Counted from the stretch's first letter, positions 1 to 6,530 are shown. The stretch: DNA of 13,597 bases from Ruminococcaceae bacterium UBA5579 (GCA_002425305.1 DILZ01000109.1:5684-19280), one strand, 5' to 3'. The notes: generated by a model from the sequence alone, not told the origin. Numbers and translations: made by a program.

Positions 1-318
1 ATGCTCTGCTTCTTCCCATGCAGCCTTCTCCCAGTATAAACCGATTTCAGGATAGCCTTCTCTGTGGGCAACTCTTGCCATTGCAAGATACATACCTACC
101 TCGGTGCATTCGCCCGCGAAGTTAGCGCGCAGACCTTCAATGATCTCCTCGGGAACTCCGTTTGTAATGCCGATCTCGTGCTCACACGCAAAAACCAGCT
201 TGCCGTCGTCCTCGGGCTCCGCCAGGAACTTGTCACCGGGAACTCCGCACAGCGGGCACTTATCGGGAGCCGCCTCACCTACAAAAACGTAACCGCATAC
301 AGGACATACATACTTCAT
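1..318 (-). CDS. rbr: Reverse rubrerythrin (NADH peroxidase-type), N-terminal part, cut by window edge
   Basis: The minus strand reads 106 codons from the ATG at 316-318 to the window edge without a stop, so the gene is partial. The protein starts with a rubredoxin domain (about residues 1-35) with two Cys pairs, CPVCGY at 5-10 and CPLCG at 22-26. A four-helix-bundle segment follows with the diiron-type glutamates in GECTEVGMY and EEAEH. Rubredoxin first and diiron domain second is the order of reverse rubrerythrins, which in clostridia reduce hydrogen peroxide to water with electrons from NAD(P)H through a reductase. It acts in the cytoplasm as part of oxygen tolerance. A GGAGGTT ribosome site lies at about 325-331 and a near-consensus promoter at 367-395. 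The missing C-terminus holds the remaining diiron ligands. Family call confident; exact subgroup less so. Confidence 0.9.
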   Translation of the reverse strand, partial: MKYVCPVCGYVFVGEAAPDKCPLCGVPGDKFLAEPEDDGKLVFACEHEIGITNGVPEEIIEGLRANFAGECTEVGMYLAMARVAHREGYPEIGLYWEKAAWEEAEH

Positions 319-358
319 AATTGAACCTCCAAAACAGTAATTTTTTATCGTTTTCTCG

Positions 359-371
359 ATAATAAGATTAT
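359..371. promoter_or_regulatory. Inverted repeat over the -10, candidate PerR-like operator
   Basis: ATAAT-AAG-ATTAT is a perfect 5-3-5 inverted repeat covering the -10 and the likely transcription start of the rubrerythrin promoter. Clostridial reverse rubrerythrins are known PerR targets, and PerR boxes are AT-rich palindromes of the TTATAAT/ATTATAA kind, but those have a 1-bp centre and 7-bp arms. The fit is therefore imperfect and the assignment is a guess. Confidence 0.3.
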
Positions 372-395
372 ATCACATTTGCCTTAAATTGTCAA
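367..395 (-). promoter_or_regulatory. Promoter of the rubrerythrin gene
   Basis: On the minus strand, TTGACA (390-395) and TATAAT (367-372) are separated by 17 bp, with TGA directly before the -10 (extended -10). Both hexamers are perfect sigma-A consensus. The predicted leader is about 40 nt. Confidence 0.9.
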
Positions 396-811
396 TAGTA
401 AAATAAACTTGCATTGTTCACAAACCGTACAATTTTTGCATATAATGTACTATATTTTCGCACGCATCTTTCGCGGTTCGGGAAGGTGTGAGAATCGCAT
501 TCCGGTCATCATACGCTGATAAAACTATCATTTTCATTCAAAAAAATATCTGTTTTTCACATTTTGTGTAAATTTATGTAACGTTTTATTCGCATTTTGC
601 ACAAAAGCATTCTTTGATATGAAGGTTTTATTGGCTTTTTTGAGATTGATTTTTTCATAAAAGTATGGTAAAATGTGTGCATAGGTATTTTTATGCAATT
701 TTTTGAGAATTTAATTAATGGTGCGTTACAAGATAATATTCCTAATTTAGTGAAAATATAATGTTGCTTGGCGTAGGTCTTTCTGTCGTCGGGCAAGCTT
801 GGAGTAGATAA
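396..811. other. AT-rich intergenic region between the rubrerythrin and GGDEF genes
   Basis: No convincing gene longer than a leader peptide is seen. Contents: a plus-strand promoter candidate at 417-446 (TTCACA, 18 bp, TATAAT); a GC-richer, hairpin-capable island at about 459-523; the probable GGDEF promoter at 646-674; and a 16-codon open frame at 761-811 whose TAA directly abuts the GGDEF ATG. The 79-codon minus-strand frame here (557-796) has no ribosome site and reads as low-complexity AT-rich noncoding DNA. Confidence 0.6.
646..674 (+). promoter_or_regulatory. Probable promoter of the GGDEF gene
   Basis: TTGATT (646-651), 17-bp spacer, TAAAAT (669-674) with an extended -10 TGG. It would give a leader of about 130 nt. 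A second TATAAT at 757-762 has no recognisable -35. Confidence 0.6.
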
Positions 812-1960
812 ATGAAAAAGTTCAGTTTAAACGGCTTTGAGATGACCAGCAAGATGACGATACGGCTTCTCGCTTTTTCGGCTGCCTTGATGCATTTGGT
901 ATTCTTATTGCTATTTATGAAGTTTAGAGTGTCAGCATTGATGTATTTTAATATAGGGAGCGTGGTTTTTTATCTTAGCATCGGAATAGTTTCTTTGTTG
1001 AAGAATGATCATTCAAAAAAGATGATGTTGTTCCTGACGCTTATGTTCTTTGAGATAGTTATTCATGCTACCCTGTGTACGGTTTTTTTGGGAGTTGACG
1101 TCTTTTTTATTATATATCCTCTGATTTCTTTGCCGATTTGTGTCTATTATCTGTTTTTTTACTGTAAAAGGGCAGCTTTTTTAAAGGCGGTTGTGTTTTT
1201 TACAACAACTACGTTCATTGTAACGGCGGCGACTGTCGCTGTTTCTGAGTTTTTCGGCGGTGCGCTCCCCACGAATATCGCTGTGCTCAGCCGCAAGGAG
1301 AAGATGGTGCTCCGCACTGTGAATATCTTTTTTTCGGCGGCTGTTCTTTACACATTTACGTTGATATTCTATTTGGAAATGACGCGTCTTATGGATAAAT
1401 TGCGCCAATCGACTGATAAGCTGCAATATACCGCGACGCACGATGCGCTGACCGGGCTTACCAATCGCCGCAGCTTTTGGGATTATTTTGACACCATCAG
1501 CAGGGACGGCAAGCATTACAATATTGCAATGGGTGATTTGGACAGCTTTAAGAAGATAAATGATACATACGGACACGGCTGCGGAGATCTGGTGCTGAAA
1601 TCGGTCGCGGAAATAATCAATGAAAGCACTGAAGAGGACGAGATCGCCTGCCGTTGGGGCGGCGAGGAGATGGTGGTCGTGTTTACGGGAGAGCGAGGCG
1701 ACGCGCTGGCACGTTTAGAGGAGATACGCCGTAGGATAGAGTCCCTTTCGCTGAACTATGAGGGTTTGAACGTTCACGTTACGATGACGTTCGGTTTTGC
1801 CGACAGTGAGGAAATACAACGTGCGATATCCGAAAACGAGATAAATGACGCCGTGGAACAGCCCTCGTTGCGTATGGGAATAGAATCGCTTATCTCGATG
1901 GCGGATAAAAGGCTCTACATCGGAAAGGATAGAGGAAAGAACGTCGTTGTTGACAAGTAA
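812..1960 (+). CDS. Membrane-anchored GGDEF diguanylate cyclase
   Basis: 382 residues. The first ~190 hold about six hydrophobic helices (roughly 17-38, 41-63, 71-93, 96-117, 121-145, 168-188) and no recognisable sensor motif. A short linker (190-208) leads to a GGDEF domain (209-378) with HDALTGLTNRR (210-220), the metal-binding GDLDSFKKIND (241-251), YGHGCGD, and the active-site loop written GGEEM (283-287) rather than GGDEF or GGEEF. The expected reaction is 2 GTP to cyclic di-GMP. GGEE keeps the acidic metal ligand, so activity is likely; Met in the last position is less usual. The residues that would form the RxxD inhibitory I-site read E..E, so product inhibition through that site is not expected. 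The start at 812 has GGAG at 801-804, 7 nt upstream. It is monocistronic, closed by tandem terminators. The input signal is unknown. Confidence 0.92.
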   Translation: MKKFSLNGFEMTSKMTIRLLAFSAALMHLVFLLLFMKFRVSALMYFNIGSVVFYLSIGIVSLLKNDHSKKMMLFLTLMFFEIVIHATLCTVFLGVDVFFIIYPLISLPICVYYLFFYCKRAAFLKAVVFFTTTTFIVTAATVAVSEFFGGALPTNIAVLSRKEKMVLRTVNIFFSAAVLYTFTLIFYLEMTRLMDKLRQSTDKLQYTATHDALTGLTNRRSFWDYFDTISRDGKHYNIAMGDLDSFKKINDTYGHGCGDLVLKSVAEIINESTEEDEIACRWGGEEMVVVFTGERGDALARLEEIRRRIESLSLNYEGLNVHVTMTFGFADSEEIQRAISENEINDAVEQPSLRMGIESLISMADKRLYIGKDRGKNVVVDK

Positions 1961-1971
1961 ATCAAAGCCGG

Positions 1972-2000
1972 CTCCGCGAAATTCCTTGCGGAGTTTTGTT
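1972..2000 (+). terminator. Intrinsic terminator of the GGDEF gene
   Basis: CTCCGC (1972-1977) pairs with GCGGAG (1988-1993), extendable by AA/TT around a bulged G, and is followed by TTTTGTT. It starts 12 bases after the stop codon. Confidence 0.8.
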
Positions 2001-2041
2001 ATGGTCAAAAGCCGCCCCCGATCGCCGCACGGGACGAGAAG

Positions 2042-2075
2042 AAAGCCCCGCAGTTTTCTGCGGAGCTTTTTGTTT
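2042..2075 (+). terminator. Second intrinsic terminator downstream of the GGDEF gene
   Basis: CCGCAG (2048-2053), TTTT loop, CTGCGG (2058-2063), flanked by a further GC/GC pairing across one mismatch, then CTTTTTGTTT. A backup to the first terminator. In the other direction it could weakly end the convergent gene at 2117-2386, because the minus strand then reads GCTTTCTTC. Confidence 0.75.
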
Positions 2076-2116
2076 GATATAGAATTGAATTACAAATCTT
2101 CGTTCAAACGGCTTTA

Positions 2117-2386
2117 TTATTGCAAGCCGTGCTTTACTCTCGATTTTTCCTCGGCGCGCTTTGCATTATTGAAACGGTCGAGCGTTCCGACCAGGTAGCC
2201 AGTGATACGTCTGATACGCTGAAACGGTGCATCCGCAAAATGGTATTTGGCGTTCACAAAATCGCCGTCTACCTCCAGGTCAATGCCGCAAAGGTGCTTT
2301 TCGGGATACTTCGCGCGTGCGCACTCAATATAGTAGTTTACTTCCTCCTGCGGCAGTTTTCCGCCGCTGACGTTAATATCGATCAT
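2117..2386 (-). CDS. Stand-alone glycyl-radical domain protein related to the NrdD C-terminus
   Basis: 89 residues. The C-terminal half carries IRRITGYLV (58-66), which fits the glycyl-radical signature [STIV]-x-R-[IVT]-[CSA]-G-Y-x-[GACV] in all positions except Thr for [CSA]; G63 would be the radical glycine. The following FNNAKRAEEKSRVKH tail resembles the end of anaerobic ribonucleotide reductases, and G63 lies 26 residues from the C-terminus, as usual for glycyl-radical enzymes. The 55-residue N-terminal part has no motif I know. No catalytic barrel and no zinc CxxC pairs are present, so it cannot be a complete reductase. It may act like YfiD/GrcA, as a spare radical domain for a damaged enzyme, or be a regulator. 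ATG 2384-2386 has GGAGGGG at 2392-2398. Two NrdR-box-like palindromes in its promoter link it to ribonucleotide reduction. Databases may label it as NrdD. Confidence 0.8.
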   Translation of the reverse strand: MIDINVSGGKLPQEEVNYYIECARAKYPEKHLCGIDLEVDGDFVNAKYHFADAPFQRIRRITGYLVGTLDRFNNAKRAEEKSRVKHGLQ

Positions 2387-2433
2387 ATTTTCCCCTCCGT
2401 TTTTTTATTGTCCTCATTTCGAGGTGTATTATT

Positions 2434-2462
2434 ATTGTATCACAATATATTGTATAAGTCAA
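2434..2462 (-). promoter_or_regulatory. Promoter of the glycyl-radical domain gene
   Basis: TTGACT (2457-2462), 17-bp spacer, TACAAT (2434-2439) with extended -10 TGA on the minus strand. The spacer is occupied almost entirely by a palindrome matching the NrdR box, so repressor binding would block polymerase directly. Confidence 0.88.
2440..2455 (-). promoter_or_regulatory. Promoter-proximal NrdR box
   Basis: On the minus strand ATACAATATATTGTGA matches 14 of 16 positions of the NrdR consensus acaCwAtATaTwGtgt (consensus from memory), including every core base. Its inner 12 bases, ACAATATATTGT, form a perfect palindrome. It sits between the -35 and the -10. Confidence 0.75.
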
Positions 2463-2472
2463 TTGTTATTTT

Positions 2473-2488
2473 GCACAATATTTTGGAT
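2473..2488 (-). promoter_or_regulatory. Upstream NrdR-like box
   Basis: On the plus strand GCACAATATTTTGGAT keeps the core C, A, A-T, T and G positions and matches 11 of 16 consensus positions. It starts 33 bp from the first box, about three helical turns. Tandem boxes three turns apart are the usual NrdR arrangement, although 31-32 bp is the commoner spacing. Confidence 0.55.
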
Positions 2489-2580
2489 AAATATTTGTAG
2501 CGCGGCATTATTATGCGAAAAAAATTTTTTTGTAAGATTTCGATCTTAAAGTTGTGTATATAAGTGAAAGGCAAAGCTTT

Positions 2581-2627
2581 GATCCTTCCAAAAGCGAGGT
2601 GACATACGTAACGATCCTTCCGAAAGC
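2581..2627. repeat. Tandem 15-bp direct repeats upstream of the ECF sigma gene
   Basis: GATCCTTCCAAAAGC (2581-2595) and GATCCTTCCGAAAGC (2613-2627) differ at one base and start 32 bp apart. The first copy is also preceded by GCTTT (2576-2580), which can pair with AAAGC (2591-2595). They lie 40-90 bp before the sigma factor start, in a stretch where I find no consensus sigma-A promoter. They could be binding sites of a regulator or an RNA element. Confidence 0.5.
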
Positions 2628-2667
2628 AATATTGACGAATATTTGCTAAGGCGACCGTTAAAACGCC

Positions 2668-3228
2668 ATGAATGATAACGAAATAGTACGTTTGTTTTTT
2701 AGCCGCGACGAAACGGCTGTAAAAGCCGCGGCTGAAAAGTATAACAGCTACCTGATGAAGATAGCGGAAAATATAACAAACTCGCACGAGGACGCGGAGG
2801 AGTGCGTGAACGATGCGCTTTTGAGCGCGTGGGAGAGTATACCGCCGAAGACCCCCGAAATGCTTTCAACGTATCTTGGAAAGCTGGTGCGCAATATCGC
2901 GATAAATAAGCGAAAAAGTATGAGGACGGAGAAGCGTGGCAGGGGAGAAGCTGCGACGGTGTTTGAGGAGTTATCCGAAACGATCAAAGGCTCGGAGAAC
3001 GTCGAGAGCGAGTTTGACCGCCGTGAGCTTTCACAAGAAATAAACGCGTTTTTGGAGCAGCTCCCCGAAAACAAGCGGGTGATCTTCGTTCGGCGTTATT
3101 GGTATTGTGACAGCGTGAAGGAGATAGCGTCGGAGCTGGGTATAAGCGTGACAAGCGTTTCGGTAACGCTTCACCGGCTGCGGGAAAAGCTCCGCACACA
3201 TTTGAGAAAGAGAGGTTACGATATATGA
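2668..3228 (+). CDS. ECF-family RNA polymerase sigma factor
   Basis: 186 residues, the normal size for an extracytoplasmic-function sigma factor. Region 2 spans about 10-85, with DAEECVNDALLSAWESIP (42-59) and the 2.4-like helix GKLVRNIAINKRKS (71-84). A charged linker follows, then region 4 (about 128-180) with LPENKRVIF and the helix-turn-helix VKEIASELGISVTSVSVTLHRL. It directs RNA polymerase to a small set of promoters. The start is fixed because an in-frame TAA at 2659-2661 lies just upstream. Initiation looks weak: only AAGG at 2648-2651 serves as a ribosome site, and GGCG (2650-2653) can pair with CGCC (2664-2667) right before the ATG. The stop overlaps the next ATG as ATGA, so the two genes are translationally coupled. 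The target promoter motif is not visible upstream. Confidence 0.93.
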   Translation: MNDNEIVRLFFSRDETAVKAAAEKYNSYLMKIAENITNSHEDAEECVNDALLSAWESIPPKTPEMLSTYLGKLVRNIAINKRKSMRTEKRGRGEAATVFEELSETIKGSENVESEFDRRELSQEINAFLEQLPENKRVIFVRRYWYCDSVKEIASELGISVTSVSVTLHRLREKLRTHLRKRGYDI

Positions 3229-5633
3229 AAACAGACGACATTTTTGAAGCCATAACGGATATTGACGATAAATTTATTGCGGAAGCCCGTCCGATCAATT
3301 TTAACGACGATCAGCCGGTCGTAGTATATCCCGCGCCGAAAAAGCCACTTTGGAAGACGCTAGTGCCGATAGCGGCGTGTCTGACGGTGATTTGTGCAGC
3401 GGCGACATTTGGTGTGAAATACTTTAAGGAGCGTCCGCGTTCCGAAACCTCGAGCGGCGGCGACGCTTCATTCAGCCAATTGGGAGTGGGTGCTCAAAAA
3501 GTGAAGAAGATCGACATTCCCGACGACGGCTCGGAATCCGGATTTACAATGGAGGAGTTCCCGTCGTTTAGCTTCAAGGTATCAAATAAAGCCGTTACGA
3601 GCGTTTTAAATTTACCGATCGAATATGACATTGTTATTGAAAACAGTCTTTTTGATGATAAAATAGGCATTCACGATCTTTACCTTGCCGATCTCAACGG
3701 TGACGGCAAGCGCGAGCTTTGCGCGTCGGTATATGACGCGCATAAAGGACACGGCATTATGGTCAATGATTTCTCCGACGAATCCAAAGACGGAACGCTA
3801 TACACGCTTCCTTCGGACGGCAAGGATTTCGAGTACGCGCTTGCGGAGGAGGACGGTGTGCTCAAGGCGGTAAAAACCTTATGGAAGCCGAGTTATGCGT
3901 CGACTATTCCGTCGGAGCTTTCACGAGAGCCGCTCACTTTGGATATGATGACGAGAATATCCAAAGTGACGGATATTAAAAAGATACCTATTCCTCAGAA
4001 TAAAATACAAAACCATTTCACAATGGAAGAATTCCCGAGATATGGGTTTACTGCAACACATAATAGCGTTCTTCTGAACGGTTATGAAATGAACGGGGTT
4101 GATATGCCGATCATAAGCGGCGATTCTATCGAAGACCTGTACCTCTGCGATCTGAACGGCGACGGCAGGCGAGAGCTTTGCGCAACGGTACGCAACGGCG
4201 GCGTGAGAAGTGTCGAAGTCTTGGACTTTGCGGGGGTGAATTTTGGGGAGGCTAAATGGTACACCTTACAGGGTAATCGGTATAATGAGTATTATCTCGG
4301 TAGAGAAGGTGAGGCTCTGATGTTAGTTCATGCTGAACAGCCCGGCAGCGACCGTCTTGTAACGAGTGGACAGCTCTCGCTTGATATGATGACGCCGATA
4401 CTTTCAAACAACGCCACCGCTGTCACAAAGATAGATGCAGAAAAGAAGTTCAAGTTGGCTGAGTTCCCGGACAAAACATTCGAGATCACAAAATATAACA
4501 TTGTTATGAGCGATATAACAACTCCCGACGCTATGATCCGCCCCGTGATATCCGGTATGGAATATTACCTCACCGACCTTAACGGGGACGGCGAGCGCGA
4601 GATTTGCAGCTGGGGCAGTATCGGAAGCGGAATTGTCAGCTATTATATTACGGTTTACGACATCGCGAACGATGAATTCTATTTCAAAAAACCCGATGCT
4701 ATGAAAGCGGTTGTTTCGCTTGATGTGAAGGACGGAATATTGTACGCGGTGACAAGCGGATACCAAGACGATAAGGAGATATCCCGCGAGCCGCTGTCGC
4801 TTGATATTCTGGAGAAAGTCACGAGATCGGATACAGCTTATGAGGAGGTTCCGCTTTACGTTCACCAGATGTTCACTATGGAGGATTTCCCGGGTGTTAC
4901 GTTTATGGTCGATATAAGCGCCGAATGTCCGATGTTCTGTTTCAATTGGGGCAGCGAAAGCGTTTCGGAAAATGTCAGTCGAGTATTTCTGTATGATATT
5001 GACGGCGACGGCAAACGCGAGATAGCTATGAACTGTCTGTTTGCGGGCAATGGCATCATCAGAGTTTACGGATTTATGGATAACGGCGAGATGGGCTGTG
5101 CCGAATATTATGAGGATGGGGGCTGCTGGCTCAACGAAGGTGAGAACGGCACGCTGGAGTATTACACCAACGACAAGATTGAGAAATTCAAATTCTCCAA
5201 ATCCGACCTCAAGCCGACTTTCGCGCGAAACTATTCCTATCAGCTATTAGGTTGGGATCATACTTTGGATTTCAGTGATATTGCGCCCGTGTTCGGCACA
5301 TATGACATATCGATAAAGGATCGCATACTGGAAATCAAGTTCAATGATAAGGTGCTGTTCGATTCCGGTATACAGCTTATCGATCTGTACTCAATATCCG
5401 ACAAGGAAAACCACAGCGTTATTTTAATTTGTATTACCGAAAATGTCGGCGGTGATGACAGTATAGTGGGAGCAGCTGTAAAGCTCTCGGAAAACTCCGC
5501 AGAGAGATATGATTTCGGAAAGGGTGTTTCCATAAAACCCACCACAGACGTTCTTCTTCTCGTAAATGCGGACGGCATCGAAGAGCCGTTCAAATTCCCG
5601 GAAAATGCAAGTTCTATCATCATTAACGTGTAA
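3225..5633 (+). CDS. Single-pass membrane protein with four repeat modules bearing Ca-type loops; probable anti-sigma/sensor
   Basis: 802 residues. A short acidic cytoplasmic part (1-42), one transmembrane helix (about 43-63) and a Ser/Gly-rich linker precede a large extracellular region. Four modules of about 140-158 residues each start with an F-[TK]-[ML]-x-[ED]-FP motif (107, 265, 409, 550) and contain a D-x-[ND]-x-D-G-x-x-E loop (156, 309, 451, 591), the calcium-loop pattern of FG-GAP, dockerin and EF-hand-like repeats. Three end with a conserved LSLDMMT-like segment (about 237, 385, 524). A degenerate fifth copy may start near 681. The cytoplasmic region lacks the zinc H-x3-C-x2-C anti-sigma motif. 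ATGA coupling to the sigma gene and the type II-in topology suggest control of that sigma factor, like other clostridial sigma/anti-sigma pairs. Ligand unknown; the repeats may bind calcium, carbohydrate or protein. AGAGG at 3211-3215 is the ribosome site. Confidence 0.8.
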   Translation: MKTDDIFEAITDIDDKFIAEARPINFNDDQPVVVYPAPKKPLWKTLVPIAACLTVICAAATFGVKYFKERPRSETSSGGDASFSQLGVGAQKVKKIDIPDDGSESGFTMEEFPSFSFKVSNKAVTSVLNLPIEYDIVIENSLFDDKIGIHDLYLADLNGDGKRELCASVYDAHKGHGIMVNDFSDESKDGTLYTLPSDGKDFEYALAEEDGVLKAVKTLWKPSYASTIPSELSREPLTLDMMTRISKVTDIKKIPIPQNKIQNHFTMEEFPRYGFTATHNSVLLNGYEMNGVDMPIISGDSIEDLYLCDLNGDGRRELCATVRNGGVRSVEVLDFAGVNFGEAKWYTLQGNRYNEYYLGREGEALMLVHAEQPGSDRLVTSGQLSLDMMTPILSNNATAVTKIDAEKKFKLAEFPDKTFEITKYNIVMSDITTPDAMIRPVISGMEYYLTDLNGDGEREICSWGSIGSGIVSYYITVYDIANDEFYFKKPDAMKAVVSLDVKDGILYAVTSGYQDDKEISREPLSLDILEKVTRSDTAYEEVPLYVHQMFTMEDFPGVTFMVDISAECPMFCFNWGSESVSENVSRVFLYDIDGDGKREIAMNCLFAGNGIIRVYGFMDNGEMGCAEYYEDGGCWLNEGENGTLEYYTNDKIEKFKFSKSDLKPTFARNYSYQLLGWDHTLDFSDIAPVFGTYDISIKDRILEIKFNDKVLFDSGIQLIDLYSISDKENHSVILICITENVGGDDSIVGAAVKLSENSAERYDFGKGVSIKPTTDVLLLVNADGIEEPFKFPENASSIIINV

Positions 5634-5644
5634 ATAACAGCAAC

Positions 5645-5678
5645 AATGCGCTCCGCGAAAACGGAGCGCATTTTCTTG
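5645..5678 (+). terminator. Strong intrinsic terminator of the sigma/sensor operon
   Basis: An 11-bp perfect stem, AATGCGCTCCG (5645-5655) with CGGAGCGCATT (5662-5672), six-base loop, followed by TTTTCTTG. It starts 11 bases after the stop codon. The reverse strand has only a poor T tract (GTTGCTGTTATTT), so termination of the convergent thiT from this hairpin is uncertain. Confidence 0.92.
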
Positions 5679-5732
5679 TGTTTTCCGGAATTATCGCAGC
5701 TTTTCGGAGTCGGTTCTCATCATACCCTTCAC

Positions 5733-6347
5733 TTACGTGGTTGACGCTTGTTTTTTAAGTATCATTTTTACAGCGCCTGTCTTGAACAGCAGTACCGCGC
5801 CGATGGTCGTAAGAATCATCTCCGGGAGCATATAGCACGCGTTGTAAACCGCACTGTACAGCCACGGGTTGGATATCTCCAGTCCCTCCCACAGCTTTCC
5901 AGCAGAATGGAACACCACCGCGCCGCTTAATGTGTGCAGCAAATAGCGGATCGAGATCACCGCAGCCGTGCCGCCGATCCACCCTTTCATCTCGCTTTTG
6001 CGGAACATTCCTGCAAGACCAAGCACAGTAAACGCTCCGATGTAGTCGAGGAAAATGCACAGCGCGAGATAAAGAGGCGACAGTCCCCACGCGAACAATC
6101 CGTCGCCGATAACGCCGTCGAGGAACTGCGTAAGTGAGTACAAAAAAGCGCAGATAAGACCGTTCTTCACGCCGTTTCGTATGCTTAGAATAATGATCGG
6201 GAGCATAGACAGAAGCGTTATAGAGCCGCCCCACGGCAGCTTGAACACCTTTACCATACTCAGCACGAATGCGAGTGCCACCATTGTTGCACTCTCCACC
6301 AAAATACGGATCTTGTTCCAATTGAAGATGCTTTTCTTGTTTCCCAT
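5733..6347 (-). CDS. thiT: ThiT, thiamine-binding S component of an ECF transporter
   Basis: 204 residues, about six hydrophobic helices, the usual size of ThiT (YuaJ family). Family features seen: GGSITLLSMLPI (40-51), the RYLLHTLSG stretch (134-142) with a His in the thiamine-pocket region, a Trp/Glu-rich loop (153-162) and the YNACYMLPE segment (168-176). ThiT binds thiamine outside the membrane with high affinity and needs the EcfA/A'/T module, which is not in this window and is normally shared among vitamin S components. The strongest evidence for the substrate is the TPP riboswitch and attenuator in its leader. GGAG at about 6355-6358 is the ribosome site. It is the only gene directly behind the riboswitch, though read-through from the operon ending at 6589 is possible. 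No clear dedicated terminator follows the stop codon. Confidence 0.93.
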   Translation of the reverse strand: MGNKKSIFNWNKIRILVESATMVALAFVLSMVKVFKLPWGGSITLLSMLPIIILSIRNGVKNGLICAFLYSLTQFLDGVIGDGLFAWGLSPLYLALCIFLDYIGAFTVLGLAGMFRKSEMKGWIGGTAAVISIRYLLHTLSGAVVFHSAGKLWEGLEISNPWLYSAVYNACYMLPEMILTTIGAVLLFKTGAVKMILKKQASTT

Positions 6348-6373
6348 TGCTTTTTCTCCTTTTTTTAAAATTG

Positions 6374-6408
6374 AGAAAAGAAAACGCCCGAAAGATCGTT
6401 TCGGACGC
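6374..6408 (-). terminator. Attenuator terminator of the TPP riboswitch
   Basis: On the minus strand CGTCCGAAA (6399-6407) pairs with TTTCGGGCG (6385-6393) around a five-base loop (one G-T wobble), followed by TTTTCTTTTC. It lies between the TPP aptamer and the thiT start, so thiamine pyrophosphate binding most likely ends transcription here. Confidence 0.88.
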
Positions 6409-6450
6409 AGTAAGCATTAGATTTTTACGCGCGAAGCCGCGCTTCAAACA

Positions 6451-6530
6451 TACTTCCTACGTCGGCATTATCCGAATCAGGTTAGGGGTCGAAGCCAAAC
6501 TTCCTCTCAGCCTTTTACAGCTCCCCCGAT
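6451..6530 (-). promoter_or_regulatory. TPP riboswitch aptamer (THI box)
   Basis: In order on the minus strand: GGGGGAGC, GGCTGAGAGG, a short hairpin, GACCCC, AACCTGAT, GGATAATGCC and CGTAGGAAGTA. These are the conserved blocks of the thiamine pyrophosphate riboswitch with correct order and spacing. It senses TPP and, with the downstream terminator, turns thiT off when thiamine is plentiful. Confidence 0.96.

Noticed and set aside
812-1960. Upstream c-di-GMP (GEMM) riboswitch controlling the cyclase
   Set aside because: The leader 680-811 lacks the conserved GEMM blocks.
2120-2500. 126-codon plus-strand frame across the glycyl-radical gene and its promoter
   Set aside because: It runs through the promoter and operators of the opposite gene and has no ribosome site; the minus-strand protein has a family signature.
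2530-2564. Sigma-A promoter for the ECF sigma gene (TTGTAA ... TATAAG/TATATA)
   Set aside because: Spacing is 21 bp or more and no better hexamer pair was found, so no promoter is called.
3225-5633. Dockerin (cellulosome) interpretation of the DxNxDGxxE loops
   Set aside because: Dockerins have two loops within about 60-70 residues with a helix pattern at the C-terminus; here there is one loop per ~150-residue module.
5755-6447. 230-codon minus-strand open frame over thiT
   Set aside because: It overlaps thiT in another frame, lacks hydrophobic helices or any family motif, is rich in Arg, and crosses the attenuator. thiT in the other frame is clearly the gene.
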